Part shown: positions 1 through 6,144 of the stretch, one piece after another
Layout of the letters: the number at the start of each line of letters is the position of its first letter
Numbering within the stretch: position 1 is the first letter of the stretch
Origin: Collinsella sp.
GTDB lineage: Bacteria > Actinomycetota > Coriobacteriia > Coriobacteriales > Coriobacteriaceae
Direction: 5' to 3'
Assembly (NCBI GenBank): GCA_019414325.1
Contig: DXMG01000036.1
Span: forward strand, 1-21,068
DNA: 21,068 bases
The notes under the pieces: model-generated
What the model saw: the letters and a program-made list of their open reading frames with translations, nothing else
Told to the model about the DNA's origin: nothing
Databases searched by the model: none
Position numbers and translations under genes: made by a program

Positions 1-54
1 CCTTCGTGGTGGTTTGGCGATTACGTAGGCGGAAAAATGCCCGCTTGGATAAAC

Positions 55-1185
55 CTAGGCGCGGTGCCAGTCGGTCAGGCAGGCATCGAGGGAGGCGATG
101 AGCGCATCCTTGTCCATGTGACGGCCGATGATGCACAGGCTCGTCATGCGGTCGCCCGTCTCGTCGTCCCAAATCTGCATGATCTCGGGGTTTTCGTCGA
201 TGATCTTCTGCTTTTCGCCCTCGGGTGCGGAATCGACAAACAGGCCGTTCTCCATCAGGCGCATCTGGTGGCCGGCCTGCTCAAACATGTAGCACATGTC
301 CGGATTGCTGGCCTGCCACAGCGGACCCTTGACGCGGATGACCTCGTCGGGCCACTCCTGCTCAACAAAATCGGTGAACTTCTGCAGGTCAAACGGCTTG
401 CGGCGCGAGTACACAAAGGTCTCGATGTCGTACTCGAGCACCTCGGGGTCGTCGTGCTCCTCGGGATGCTCCATAGCCTCGATCCAGGCGGCGGAGTTGT
501 AGGCGCGCATAAAGTCGAAGCGGTCGGTATCGAGCAGTTCCTCCATGGGGACCTCGCCGTTTTGGGCCTCGACGATCACGGCGTCCTTCTGCAGGCTGCG
601 CACGATGGCCTTGAGCTCGGCGATCTGCTCAGGGCTCACGGTATCGGTCTTGTTGAGGATCAGCGTGGAACAGAACTCGATCTGCTGGATGAGCAGGCTT
701 TCGATGTCGTCCTCGTCGATATCCTCTGCCAGCAGGTCGCGGCCGCCATTGAACTCGTCGTACATGCGGGCGCAGTCGACCACGGCCACGATGTTGTCGA
801 GCGCGAGCTTGGGCTCGCCGCCCACCTTGGCCTCGTCGCAGAAGCTCGAGATGGTGTAGGCGATGGGGATAGGCTCACAAATGCCCGAAGCCTCGATGAT
901 GATGTAATCGAAGTCGCCCGAATCGGCGATGCCCTGCAGCTGGTTGGCAAGGTCGTCCGAAAGCGTGCAGCAGATGCAGCCGTTGGTGAGCGGGATAAGG
1001 TCGTCGGTCTCGGAAAGGCCGCCGTCGGCGATAAGGCTGGCGTCGACGTTGATCTCGCCGATATCGTTGACGATTACGGCGGCGCGGATGCCGCCGTCGT
1101 TAGCGAGGATGTGGTTGAGCAGCGTGGTCTTGCCGGCACCGAGGTATCCGGTAAGCATGATGATCTTCACGGGTTTGTTGGGCAT
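55..1185 (-). CDS. CobW/COG0523 family GTP-binding metallochaperone
   Basis: G3E-family P-loop GTPase of the CobW/COG0523 group, whose members deliver metal ions (zinc, cobalt, iron) to client proteins in the cytoplasm. Seen: Walker A GYLGAGKT at residues 13-20, the family metal-binding CICC motif at 70-73, an NKTD-type guanine-specificity motif after LILN, and a CobW C-terminal domain ending in a LDACL helix. The length of 376 residues is normal for the family. An ATG at 1206 is in frame, but AAAGGAGG lies between it and the ATG at 1185, so 1185 is the better start. It follows two minus-strand genes after a gap of about 86 bp. No cobalamin or nitrile hydratase genes are visible, so the metal and client are unknown. 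The family call is firm; the substrate is not. Confidence 0.93.
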   Translation of the reverse strand: MPNKPVKIIMLTGYLGAGKTTLLNHILANDGGIRAAVIVNDIGEINVDASLIADGGLSETDDLIPLTNGCICCTLSDDLANQLQGIADSGDFDYIIIEASGICEPIPIAYTISSFCDEAKVGGEPKLALDNIVAVVDCARMYDEFNGGRDLLAEDIDEDDIESLLIQQIEFCSTLILNKTDTVSPEQIAELKAIVRSLQKDAVIVEAQNGEVPMEELLDTDRFDFMRAYNSAAWIEAMEHPEEHDDPEVLEYDIETFVYSRRKPFDLQKFTDFVEQEWPDEVIRVKGPLWQASNPDMCYMFEQAGHQMRLMENGLFVDSAPEGEKQKIIDENPEIMQIWDDETGDRMTSLCIIGRHMDKDALIASLDACLTDWHRA

Positions 1186-1271
1186 ATGCCCTCCTTTGTT
1201 AGACATGGCTTACAGTTGAATCTTATGCCAAACGCCTGCTCTTATACCCACGCGCCGGCAAATAACACAGG

Positions 1272-1613
1272 CTACTCCCAGGCTCCCCATACATCGGGGC
1301 AATAACCGACGGTGGCCTTTTTGCCGTTGCGCACGATGGGCTCGGCTAGAACCTGCTGGTTTTCGAGTAACTTGTCGAAGCGCTGGCTAGGGGTGAGGTG
1401 CTGGATGAGCGCGAGCGTCTCCTCGTCCTTGGCCTTGGGGTTGAGCAGCTTGTCGATGCCGCCGACCGCCTGCATCACGCTCGTGAGCTCGCCCTTGCTC
1501 ATCTCCTTTTCCTTAAGGTCGATAAACTGCACCTTAATGCGGCGCTCCTTAAAATAACGCTGCGCCTTCTTGGTGTCGAACGACTTCTTGGTGCCAAAAA
1601 TTTGCACGTTCAT
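1272..1613 (-). CDS. ArsC/Spx-like thioredoxin-fold protein lacking the N-terminal cysteine
   Basis: A 113-residue protein of the ArsC/Spx/YffB fold. Family members are small redox proteins, either glutaredoxin-linked reductases or RNA-polymerase-binding regulators. Seen: an N-terminal beta strand MNVQIFGT, then KKSFDTKKAQRYF, which matches the family's active-site loop and first helix. The cysteine expected there is absent. The middle part (LTSVMQAVGGIDKLLNPK) and the C-terminal part (EPIVRNGKKATVGY) match the family core. The only cysteine is residue 105. The start ATG follows a weak GGCGGA. The gene lies 16 bp after the flavodoxin-like gene stop and probably shares its transcript. Without the usual cysteine it may not reduce arsenate; a regulatory or non-catalytic role is possible. 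Confidence 0.85.
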   Translation of the reverse strand: MNVQIFGTKKSFDTKKAQRYFKERRIKVQFIDLKEKEMSKGELTSVMQAVGGIDKLLNPKAKDEETLALIQHLTPSQRFDKLLENQQVLAEPIVRNGKKATVGYCPDVWGAWE

Positions 1614-1629
1614 ATAATGTTCCGCCGTT

Positions 1630-2253
1630 CTAACGAATGAAGTTGGTCCTGGCGCGATCGGCTTCGGGCGCGTTGATACCGGCGGCTTGTCCCGCCTCGA
1701 TGCAGCGCAGGAGCCAGGCCATGTTTTTGCCGATATTTCGCATGGTGGCCAGACCCTCGGCATCTCCATCGGCGTCGCCGGGCACGCGGCCAAACACGTT
1801 GTTCCAGTAGGTGGAAGCAACCACGGGCATTTGCTTAATGGTGAAGTACTTGTTGAGCACATCGAACGTGGGCGACGTGCCGCCGCGACGAGCGACGGCG
1901 ACTGCGGCGCCGGGTTTGTGCTCAAAGGCGTGCCCGCCTGCATAGAAGGCGCGATCGAGGGCCGAAAGGATGCGCCCGCTGGGGTGCGCATAGTAGACGG
2001 GCGAGCCAAAGACAAAGCCATCTGACTGCTCGGCGGCAGCGATGAGCTCGTTCACCACGTCGTCGTCAAAGGTGCAGCGACCGCCAAGCTTGCCGCACTG
2101 GCCGCAACCGATGCAATCGCGAATGGGCTTGGCGCCCAGCTGAAACACCTCGGTATCAATGCCTTCGGCATTGAGCTGCTCGGCGACTTCGGCGAGTGCG
2201 CGGGCCGTGTTGCCGTTTGCCTTGGGGCTGCCATTGACCAAAAGAACCTTCAT
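1630..2253 (-). CDS. NAD(P)H-dependent FMN reductase / iron-sulfur flavoprotein-like
   Basis: A flavodoxin-fold oxidoreductase of 207 residues. Seen: the FMN phosphate-binding loop GSPKANGNT at 8-16; four cysteines spaced C47-x2-C50-x2-C53-x6-C60, which fits the compact cluster motif of archaeal-type iron-sulfur flavoproteins; and FGSPVYYAHPSGRILSALDR at 82-101, the second flavin-contact loop. These features suggest an FMN protein that may carry a 4Fe-4S cluster and transfer electrons from NAD(P)H or ferredoxin to an unknown acceptor. AGGGAG lies 6 bases before the ATG, which supports this start over longer options. It is the first gene of a minus-strand pair with the ArsC-like protein, which hints at a redox role. 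Family call good; physiological substrate unknown. Confidence 0.9.
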   Translation of the reverse strand: MKVLLVNGSPKANGNTARALAEVAEQLNAEGIDTEVFQLGAKPIRDCIGCGQCGKLGGRCTFDDDVVNELIAAAEQSDGFVFGSPVYYAHPSGRILSALDRAFYAGGHAFEHKPGAAVAVARRGGTSPTFDVLNKYFTIKQMPVVASTYWNNVFGRVPGDADGDAEGLATMRNIGKNMAWLLRCIEAGQAAGINAPEADRARTNFIR

Positions 2254-2426
2254 CACAAACTCCCTCTGCTTTTGGTGACTTCTGCGGAGGATTATCGCAC
2301 GAGCGGGCAGATGGCGTGGGGCGCGATTCCAGCGGCCGCCCATCATGCGCCCCGTCTCGATTGGTAGCTTCATCCGAGTGTTTCTCGGGGCCGGGAAGCC
2401 GGCCCCGAGGGCCAACGGCGGGTTCG

Positions 2427-2537
2427 CTCACCAGGTACGAGAGGGACACGGTCCAGAGGATGTTGGGGCGCGGGGCCTCATACAAGCCGATTGTGAGGAG
2501 CCTGGGAAGGTCGCCTTCGATGGCGAACTCTGAGGTC
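2427..2537 (+). pseudogene. IS30-family transposase N-terminal remnant
   Basis: About 37 codons read LTRYERDTVQRML, then GRGASYKPIVRSLGRSPSMA. This matches the helix-turn-helix start of IS30-type transposases (LT.eER..I..ml..G.S...IAr.LgRSpStisrEi). The frame remains open to 2903, but the residues after SEV do not continue as an IS30 protein, and no DDE catalytic core can be found. It is therefore a broken relic. It lies at the left edge of the AT-rich block and may mark past transposon activity. The match was made by eye. Confidence 0.45.
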
Positions 2538-2711
2538 TTAGAAGGCGGGCTGCTGTGCGGCTTGAGGAATGACCTCGGCGGGCAGGAAGTGGCAGCGTGG
2601 CAGAATTGGCAGTTCGACAAATACGGAGATCGAGAACTCCGCAGAGGTTTCCCCGGAGGCCAATTGCTTTTCACGCTGCCGTCGCTTGCGGGTGTTTTCA
2701 AGCGGGTGAAG

Positions 2712-2878
2712 CTAGCGGGTCGTCGACTCCTTCATGTCCCGCACGATGTAGTTCATAGTGCGGTAAAGTTGCATGCACAGTTTTATCGCGCAGATGAATT
2801 CATGATAGGTGAATCTGATCTGTGCCCCCGTCCTGCGGTATGTGACGTAGTCCGGCCTCGCCTCGTTTATATTTCGAC
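2712..2878 (-). pseudogene. coding-like minus-strand fragment, unknown
   Basis: A stop-to-stop minus-strand frame of about 55 codons with protein-like composition, including RRTGAQIRFTYHEF and the C-terminal end RDMKESTTR. A stop sits directly upstream at about 2879-2881 and there is no good start near its beginning. It may be the tail of a lost gene. I do not recognise the family. It could also be chance. Confidence 0.2.
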
Positions 2879-2902
2879 CTTAAGGCGAGTGTCGCATGGT
2901 TA

Positions 2903-2923
2903 AAACGTATTGGGAATACGTTT
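2903..2923. promoter_or_regulatory. 21-bp perfect palindrome, candidate operator
   Basis: Arms AAACGTATT and AATACGTTT with a GGG centre form a perfect 9-3-9 inverted repeat at the point where the sequence turns AT-rich. It has no T tract and so does not look like a terminator. A dimeric repressor site is one reading; no regulator gene is present in the cluster. Confidence 0.35.
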
Positions 2924-3015
2924 GTAAAAGAGCAAGCCAAAGGGTACAAATTCTCCGATTTCTTTCATATCGTCCTTTTTCTTTAAACAGATAAAGATGA
3001 GGCGAAAGATTGTCC

Positions 3016-3021
3016 TATAAT
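3016..3021 (+). promoter_or_regulatory. possible -10 box (TATAAT) upstream of the peptide cluster
   Basis: A consensus TATAAT lies about 235 bp before the radical SAM start. No good -35 hexamer is found 16-18 bases upstream (AAAGAT is the best). A promoter nearer the gene is equally possible, because the whole stretch is AT-rich. Confidence 0.25.
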
Positions 3022-3153
3022 AAAAAGAACAAATTGAGTTTTAGGGTGGGCTTATATAACGGTTTTCATGATTGGGGAATCTGCCATCTACTTTAGGTCC
3101 GAGGAAGCCGTCAATGTCTTTATATATGTAGGACTCAAACTTACAGCTTTTGA

Positions 3154-3174
3154 ATCCATTACATATCCATTACA
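3154..3174 (+). repeat. tandem 10-bp direct repeat with 11-bp period, candidate activator site
   Basis: ATCCATTACA occurs at 3154-3163 and again at 3165-3174. The repeats are one helical turn apart and lie about 80-100 bp before the radical SAM start. Same-face direct repeats in such a place are typical of activator binding sites, but no cognate regulator is seen. Confidence 0.35.
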
Positions 3175-3255
3175 AATAATTAGAAATTAACGAGAATTGC
3201 TAGGTTCATAATTGCAATTAAGTATTTCGTAAGCACGAAAGAGAGCGGATTCTAT

Positions 3256-4263
3256 ATGAATTATCTTAGCTCGGCCTCAGTTGATGTGACCTATCGATGC
3301 AATTTGCGATGTCGGCATTGTTTTGATTTCGGCGGGGAATGTGCCTATGAGGAAATGAATGATGACGAACTGATCAGCGTTTTTCGACAGCTTGCCTTGA
3401 TTGATCTTTCGTCGATTTGCATTTGTGGCGGAGAGCCCATTCTTAGGTTTGATTTGATTCGTCGCGCCGTGAGGTTAGTTAAGGAGCTTAATCGAGGCAC
3501 TCTCGTGTCAATGGTCAGCAATGGCATTCTTTGGACAGAAGAAATTGCTGACGCCCTAAAAAGAGATGGACTGGATTTAGTGCAGTTTAGCCTCGATGGG
3601 CTTTCAGATGCGTCTTATGACCATGTGAGGTTGAGTAACGGTAAGCTCCATCGAGTACTGGATGCGATTAAGATCGCACGAAGACACGGAATAAGGGTCG
3701 CAGTTGCTTCTCTTCCCCATGCTATGAATATAAGGGAATACCCTTCAATAATTAGTTTTTGTGAAAAAGAAGGTGTGAGTGATTTTGGGGCACAGCCTTT
3801 GATGCCGCTCGGACGAGGTGAGCTGAATTATAAGGATCTGTGCCTAACGCCCGAGCAAAATGATGCGCTTGCTGCATATTTGAGCGCGCGCAATGCTGTT
3901 TCTCAAATGCAGATTACCTGGGGTGACCCCGTAGATCATTTGTATATGTATAGGGAGACAGGGAGAATTCCGCAAATATGCGTCAATGCGTATGGGGAGC
4001 TCTCGGTGTCTCCTTACCTGCCGATTACCATTTGGAATCTAAATCGAAATACTCTGCAGGACTATATTGATCTCGAAATAGATAGATATGCGTTACGGCA
4101 CCCAATTGTCGAGAAGTGCCTAGCTCGTATAGAGGAGCTCTCGGACTTCACAAGTATCCAACAGGGGCTTCCTGTTCTTTTCAAAGAAAGGAACATAGAT
4201 ATATCTCAAGAATTGGAGGATGCTGCACGTGTGCACGGGGGTAAGTTGCGTAAAAGCAGTTAG
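3256..4263 (+). CDS. radical SAM peptide maturase (RiPP-type)
   Basis: Radical SAM enzyme of 335 residues, the likely modifying enzyme of the cluster. Seen: CNLRCRHC with C15, C19 and C22 as the 4Fe-4S ligands; CGGEP at 57-61, the SAM-contact motif; and a TIM-barrel core with VSNG near 87 and FSLDG at 111-115. Enzymes of this type cleave SAM to a 5'-deoxyadenosyl radical and form crosslinks, epimers or backbone edits in peptides. The C-terminal part has the SPASM-like outline CVNAYGELSVSPY, but the cysteine expected at the end of that motif is Tyr254. Only C242 and C288 remain beyond residue 200, so auxiliary clusters are reduced or absent. The ATG is preceded by a weak purine-rich GAGAG. The next gene overlaps its 3' end. 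AT-rich composition unlike the flanks suggests horizontal origin. Confidence 0.88.
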   Translation: MNYLSSASVDVTYRCNLRCRHCFDFGGECAYEEMNDDELISVFRQLALIDLSSICICGGEPILRFDLIRRAVRLVKELNRGTLVSMVSNGILWTEEIADALKRDGLDLVQFSLDGLSDASYDHVRLSNGKLHRVLDAIKIARRHGIRVAVASLPHAMNIREYPSIISFCEKEGVSDFGAQPLMPLGRGELNYKDLCLTPEQNDALAAYLSARNAVSQMQITWGDPVDHLYMYRETGRIPQICVNAYGELSVSPYLPITIWNLNRNTLQDYIDLEIDRYALRHPIVEKCLARIEELSDFTSIQQGLPVLFKERNIDISQELEDAARVHGGKLRKSS

Positions 4264-4702
4264 GGCTAAAGAGAGCGACTGCAAAGAGGTTTTGTCTTTT
4301 GTTTATAGAGCCAATGAAAGCATGGATCAATATGTTGTGCTTGACCCATTCTCAACTATACAAAATGGAAAGATGAGAGGACGTCTAATTAGGCAGACTC
4401 TATTTGATGGGCGTTATCAGGTTTGCCTGATCAGGGCTGATTCCATCGAACCTTGCGGAATGCTGATTACGGCTAAGGGCGCTGCACTAAGAGGCAGGTC
4501 TAGCAGTTTGGTTTTATTTATATTGGAAAGGGGGATTCAAATTGCGGAGTTGCGCTGGGAAGGTTCGGAAACGCCATGTCGAGTAGCCGCTATCACTAAG
4601 GATGGCTGCGAATCTGGGCTCGAGCAGTTTGGGTTTAAATGGTCGGTGGCGGTAGAACTTGCGAACGGAAGCATGAATTACTATTTCCTAGAGGTAGGGT
4701 AA
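4229..4702 (+). CDS. GNAT-like protein in the peptide cluster
   Basis: Protein of about 157 residues. Seen: an N-terminal stretch KAVRAKESDCKEVLSFVYRA that looks like the first strand and helix of a GCN5-related acetyltransferase, a central strand (CGMLITAKG), and a C-terminal GLEQFGFKW followed by paired strands that resemble the GNAT ending. The acetyl-CoA pyrophosphate loop (Q/RxxGxG/A) is not evident, so catalysis is uncertain. Start choice: an ATG at 4220 abuts GGAGG (4215-4219), which is too close. The GTG at 4229 sits 9 bases from it and is preferred. The gene overlaps the radical SAM gene by about 35 bases, so the two are probably translationally coupled. It could acetylate the peptide, confer immunity or serve as a scaffold. 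Family assignment is tentative. Confidence 0.7.
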   Translation: MCTGVSCVKAVRAKESDCKEVLSFVYRANESMDQYVVLDPFSTIQNGKMRGRLIRQTLFDGRYQVCLIRADSIEPCGMLITAKGAALRGRSSSLVLFILERGIQIAELRWEGSETPCRVAAITKDGCESGLEQFGFKWSVAVELANGSMNYYFLEVG

Positions 4703-4708
4703 GGAAAT

Positions 4709-5509
4709 ATGAAGAAAAGAGAGATGCTGGGTGCTGTTCCGAGAATGCGGTATGCCGTACGCGTAAGGCACACTCAGACCGGTAGCGTTTTGACCGCGAA
4801 CAGCTACTATATTCGTCTCAATGAAGATGCACTCGCTATCGTTAATTTGATAGATGGAGGGCGGTGCATTGAAGATATCGCTAACGAAATTTGCACCAAT
4901 AAGAAGTTGTCCGGCAGCGATAGGTCAATCGTTGCCGATAAAGTTCTAAATACAATTTTGAAAATATGGAAAACAGGCTTATTTCTCGAGGGCGATTTAG
5001 ACGATCTTGCACCTAGGTTTCTGTATCAGCGTAACAATATCATGTATATTCCCTACTACGCGAAAACCGCTTCACTGAGATGTTCGTATCTGTCTCCGAT
5101 TGTTGATGGGTCTATAGTTCAAACGGTCAATGACATCTCGGATAACTTCGGCTCATCATCAGTTGTATTGGAGCTTCAGGACAACCAGCAAGAGTGTATG
5201 ACGCAAATTGCTTTTGTAAGAACGATTGTTGAAGATGCCTACTTCCTATATTCAATATTTGGCGCAATTCCAAACTTGCAGCAATGGCAGGGAATTCGAG
5301 ACTACATGTCGGTCTTTGAGCTTGTTTTTAAGAGCGAAACGACTCAAGAGGATTTGAAAAGTGATGGAATGCGAGATCTGAATTACCTGATCTATTCGGT
5401 GAGCGAAACAGATCGGTGTCTTTTGCCGCCCACTCTCTTGAAGGGAGTGATACCTAATGAGTTAATGGAAGGTGATATGGAGATTAGAGAATTGCAGATT
5501 GATCTGTAG
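4709..5509 (+). CDS. PqqD-like RiPP recognition element protein with unknown C-terminal domain
   Basis: 266 residues. Residues about 27-95 have the PqqD/RRE pattern: a beta-hairpin (SYYIRLNEDALAIVNLIDGG), then CIEDIANEI, then VLNTILKIWKTGLF. This is the winged-helix module that binds precursor leader peptides and presents them to modifying enzymes. The C-terminal 170 residues are not recognised and contain no clear catalytic motif. The start lies 6 bases after the stop of the GNAT-like gene, with AAGGA overlapping that stop. The candidate precursor begins 38 bases downstream. Together with the radical SAM enzyme it forms the usual rSAM plus RRE pair. The RRE call was made by pattern and needs a profile search. 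Confidence 0.75.
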   Translation: MKKREMLGAVPRMRYAVRVRHTQTGSVLTANSYYIRLNEDALAIVNLIDGGRCIEDIANEICTNKKLSGSDRSIVADKVLNTILKIWKTGLFLEGDLDDLAPRFLYQRNNIMYIPYYAKTASLRCSYLSPIVDGSIVQTVNDISDNFGSSSVVLELQDNQQECMTQIAFVRTIVEDAYFLYSIFGAIPNLQQWQGIRDYMSVFELVFKSETTQEDLKSDGMRDLNYLIYSVSETDRCLLPPTLLKGVIPNELMEGDMEIRELQIDL

Positions 5510-5547
5510 TTTTGGAGACTATTGCCAAGTTAGAAAGAAGGTAAAAA

Positions 5548-5748
5548 ATGGATTTTGATCCGCGGGTTGGTCCAGTTAACTTAAATGGTGGCAGTCAAGA
5601 TCCGGAGCCAGCGGTGGGAGTTGCTATATTCCCGGCTGCAGTTTGGGCAGTTGCAGTTTATGACATCGTAGTTGGTGTTAACTACGGTGCAGTCGTTAAT
5701 GCTGCTGCAGCGGCTATGGTTTATACGAAGGCGGTTGCTATCGAGTAA
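5548..5748 (+). CDS. candidate RiPP precursor peptide, cysteine-free, Ala/Val-rich
   Basis: 66-residue peptide with AGAAGG before the ATG. It starts with an acidic, Pro/Gly-rich leader (MDFDPRVGPVNLNGGSQDPE), followed by a strongly hydrophobic stretch from residue 22 to the end. That stretch holds F28, W33, Y38, Y46 and Y59, a five-alanine run at 52-56 and only one lysine (K61). It has no cysteine and almost no Ser/Thr (S16, T60), so lanthionine, sactionine and thioether chemistry are excluded. Size, position after the RRE gene and leader/core contrast all fit a RiPP precursor. L12-N-G-G15 could be a cleavage point. The N-Y46-G47 context recalls tyrosine-glycine sites cut out by spliceases, but no homology was established. 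A secreted pore-forming bacteriocin is another option. Confidence 0.75.
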   Translation: MDFDPRVGPVNLNGGSQDPEPAVGVAIFPAAVWAVAVYDIVVGVNYGAVVNAAAAAMVYTKAVAIE

Positions 5749-5777
5749 TTCACACTTGGTTTGATTCGATTGTGAAT
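5748..5777 (+). promoter_or_regulatory. hairpin after the precursor gene
   Basis: ATTCACA (5748-5754) pairs with TGTGAAT (5771-5777) around a 16-base loop just after the precursor stop. There is no T tract, so it is more likely an mRNA 3'-end stabiliser than a terminator. It could raise precursor levels relative to the downstream genes. Confidence 0.3.
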
Positions 5778-5809
5778 GCGCAACTAGGACGGAAAGCAAA
5801 GGAAGTTCT

Positions 5810-6130
5810 ATGGAAACAGGGGATGCTGTCTGCTTGATGACTTCGATTGCCCTGATTATCCTTTCAATCCAATACAGAAGAGGAAGATGGCTCTGCTCAA
5901 TTGCTGGATATGATGTCACAAAAAGGGAGAGCGGGATTGATATACGCCCTTACGCAAAGTTGATTTCTTCTGTGACGTTATGGATGGGGCTGCTGTTTTT
6001 TTTGTTGGCGGTAGAGGACTGGGTACGCGATTGGAATACCAGTGTTTTTGAAGTTTTGGTTCTACTTCTGTTCAGCTTGGCCTCTTTGTCGTTCGTGCGG
6101 CTAGTTAGGTTTGTGTTTATGAGACGATAG
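5810..6130 (+). CDS. DUF3784-like small membrane protein
   Basis: 106 residues. Seen: three hydrophobic segments (about 8-20, 50-67 and 80-103), and between the first two a GRWLCSIAGYDVTKRE loop followed by a second conserved-looking helix. This matches the outline of DUF3784 proteins (KGwxLiAGYNT... then membrane helices), whose function is not established. AAAGGAAG precedes the ATG. It lies between the precursor and methyltransferase genes, a typical place for a small immunity or export-accessory membrane protein. The DUF match is from memory of the motif. Confidence 0.7.
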   Translation: METGDAVCLMTSIALIILSIQYRRGRWLCSIAGYDVTKRESGIDIRPYAKLISSVTLWMGLLFFLLAVEDWVRDWNTSVFEVLVLLLFSLASLSFVRLVRFVFMRR

Positions 6131-6144
6131 CCAGCGGAAGCGGG

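Larger units (their letters stand above)
2254..3255. other. 1-kb gene-poor junction between GC-rich backbone and AT-rich island
   Basis: No intact gene is convincing here. The first half is GC-rich and holds an IS30-like transposase remnant. From about 2900 the base composition falls sharply and stays low through the peptide cluster. The stretch also holds a perfect 21-bp palindrome, a 10-bp sequence repeated with an 11-bp period, and a TATAAT box. It looks like an insertion scar next to the control region of the downstream cluster. Confidence 0.6.

Noticed and set aside
37..1305. 422-residue plus-strand open frame opposite the CobW gene
   Set aside because: Antisense shadow: the minus-strand frame carries Walker A, CICC and NKTD motifs, while this frame shows no family.
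2156..2701. 181-residue minus-strand open frame
   Set aside because: It overlaps the true start of the flavodoxin-like gene in another frame, has low-complexity Pro/Ser composition, and lies opposite the IS30 remnant.
2316..2903. 195-residue plus-strand open frame as an intact gene
   Set aside because: Only the IS30-like helix-turn-helix part is recognisable; the rest is not protein-like and lacks a DDE core.
5548..5748. Lanthipeptide or sactipeptide precursor
   Set aside because: It has no cysteine, and no LanB/LanM-type enzyme is encoded nearby.
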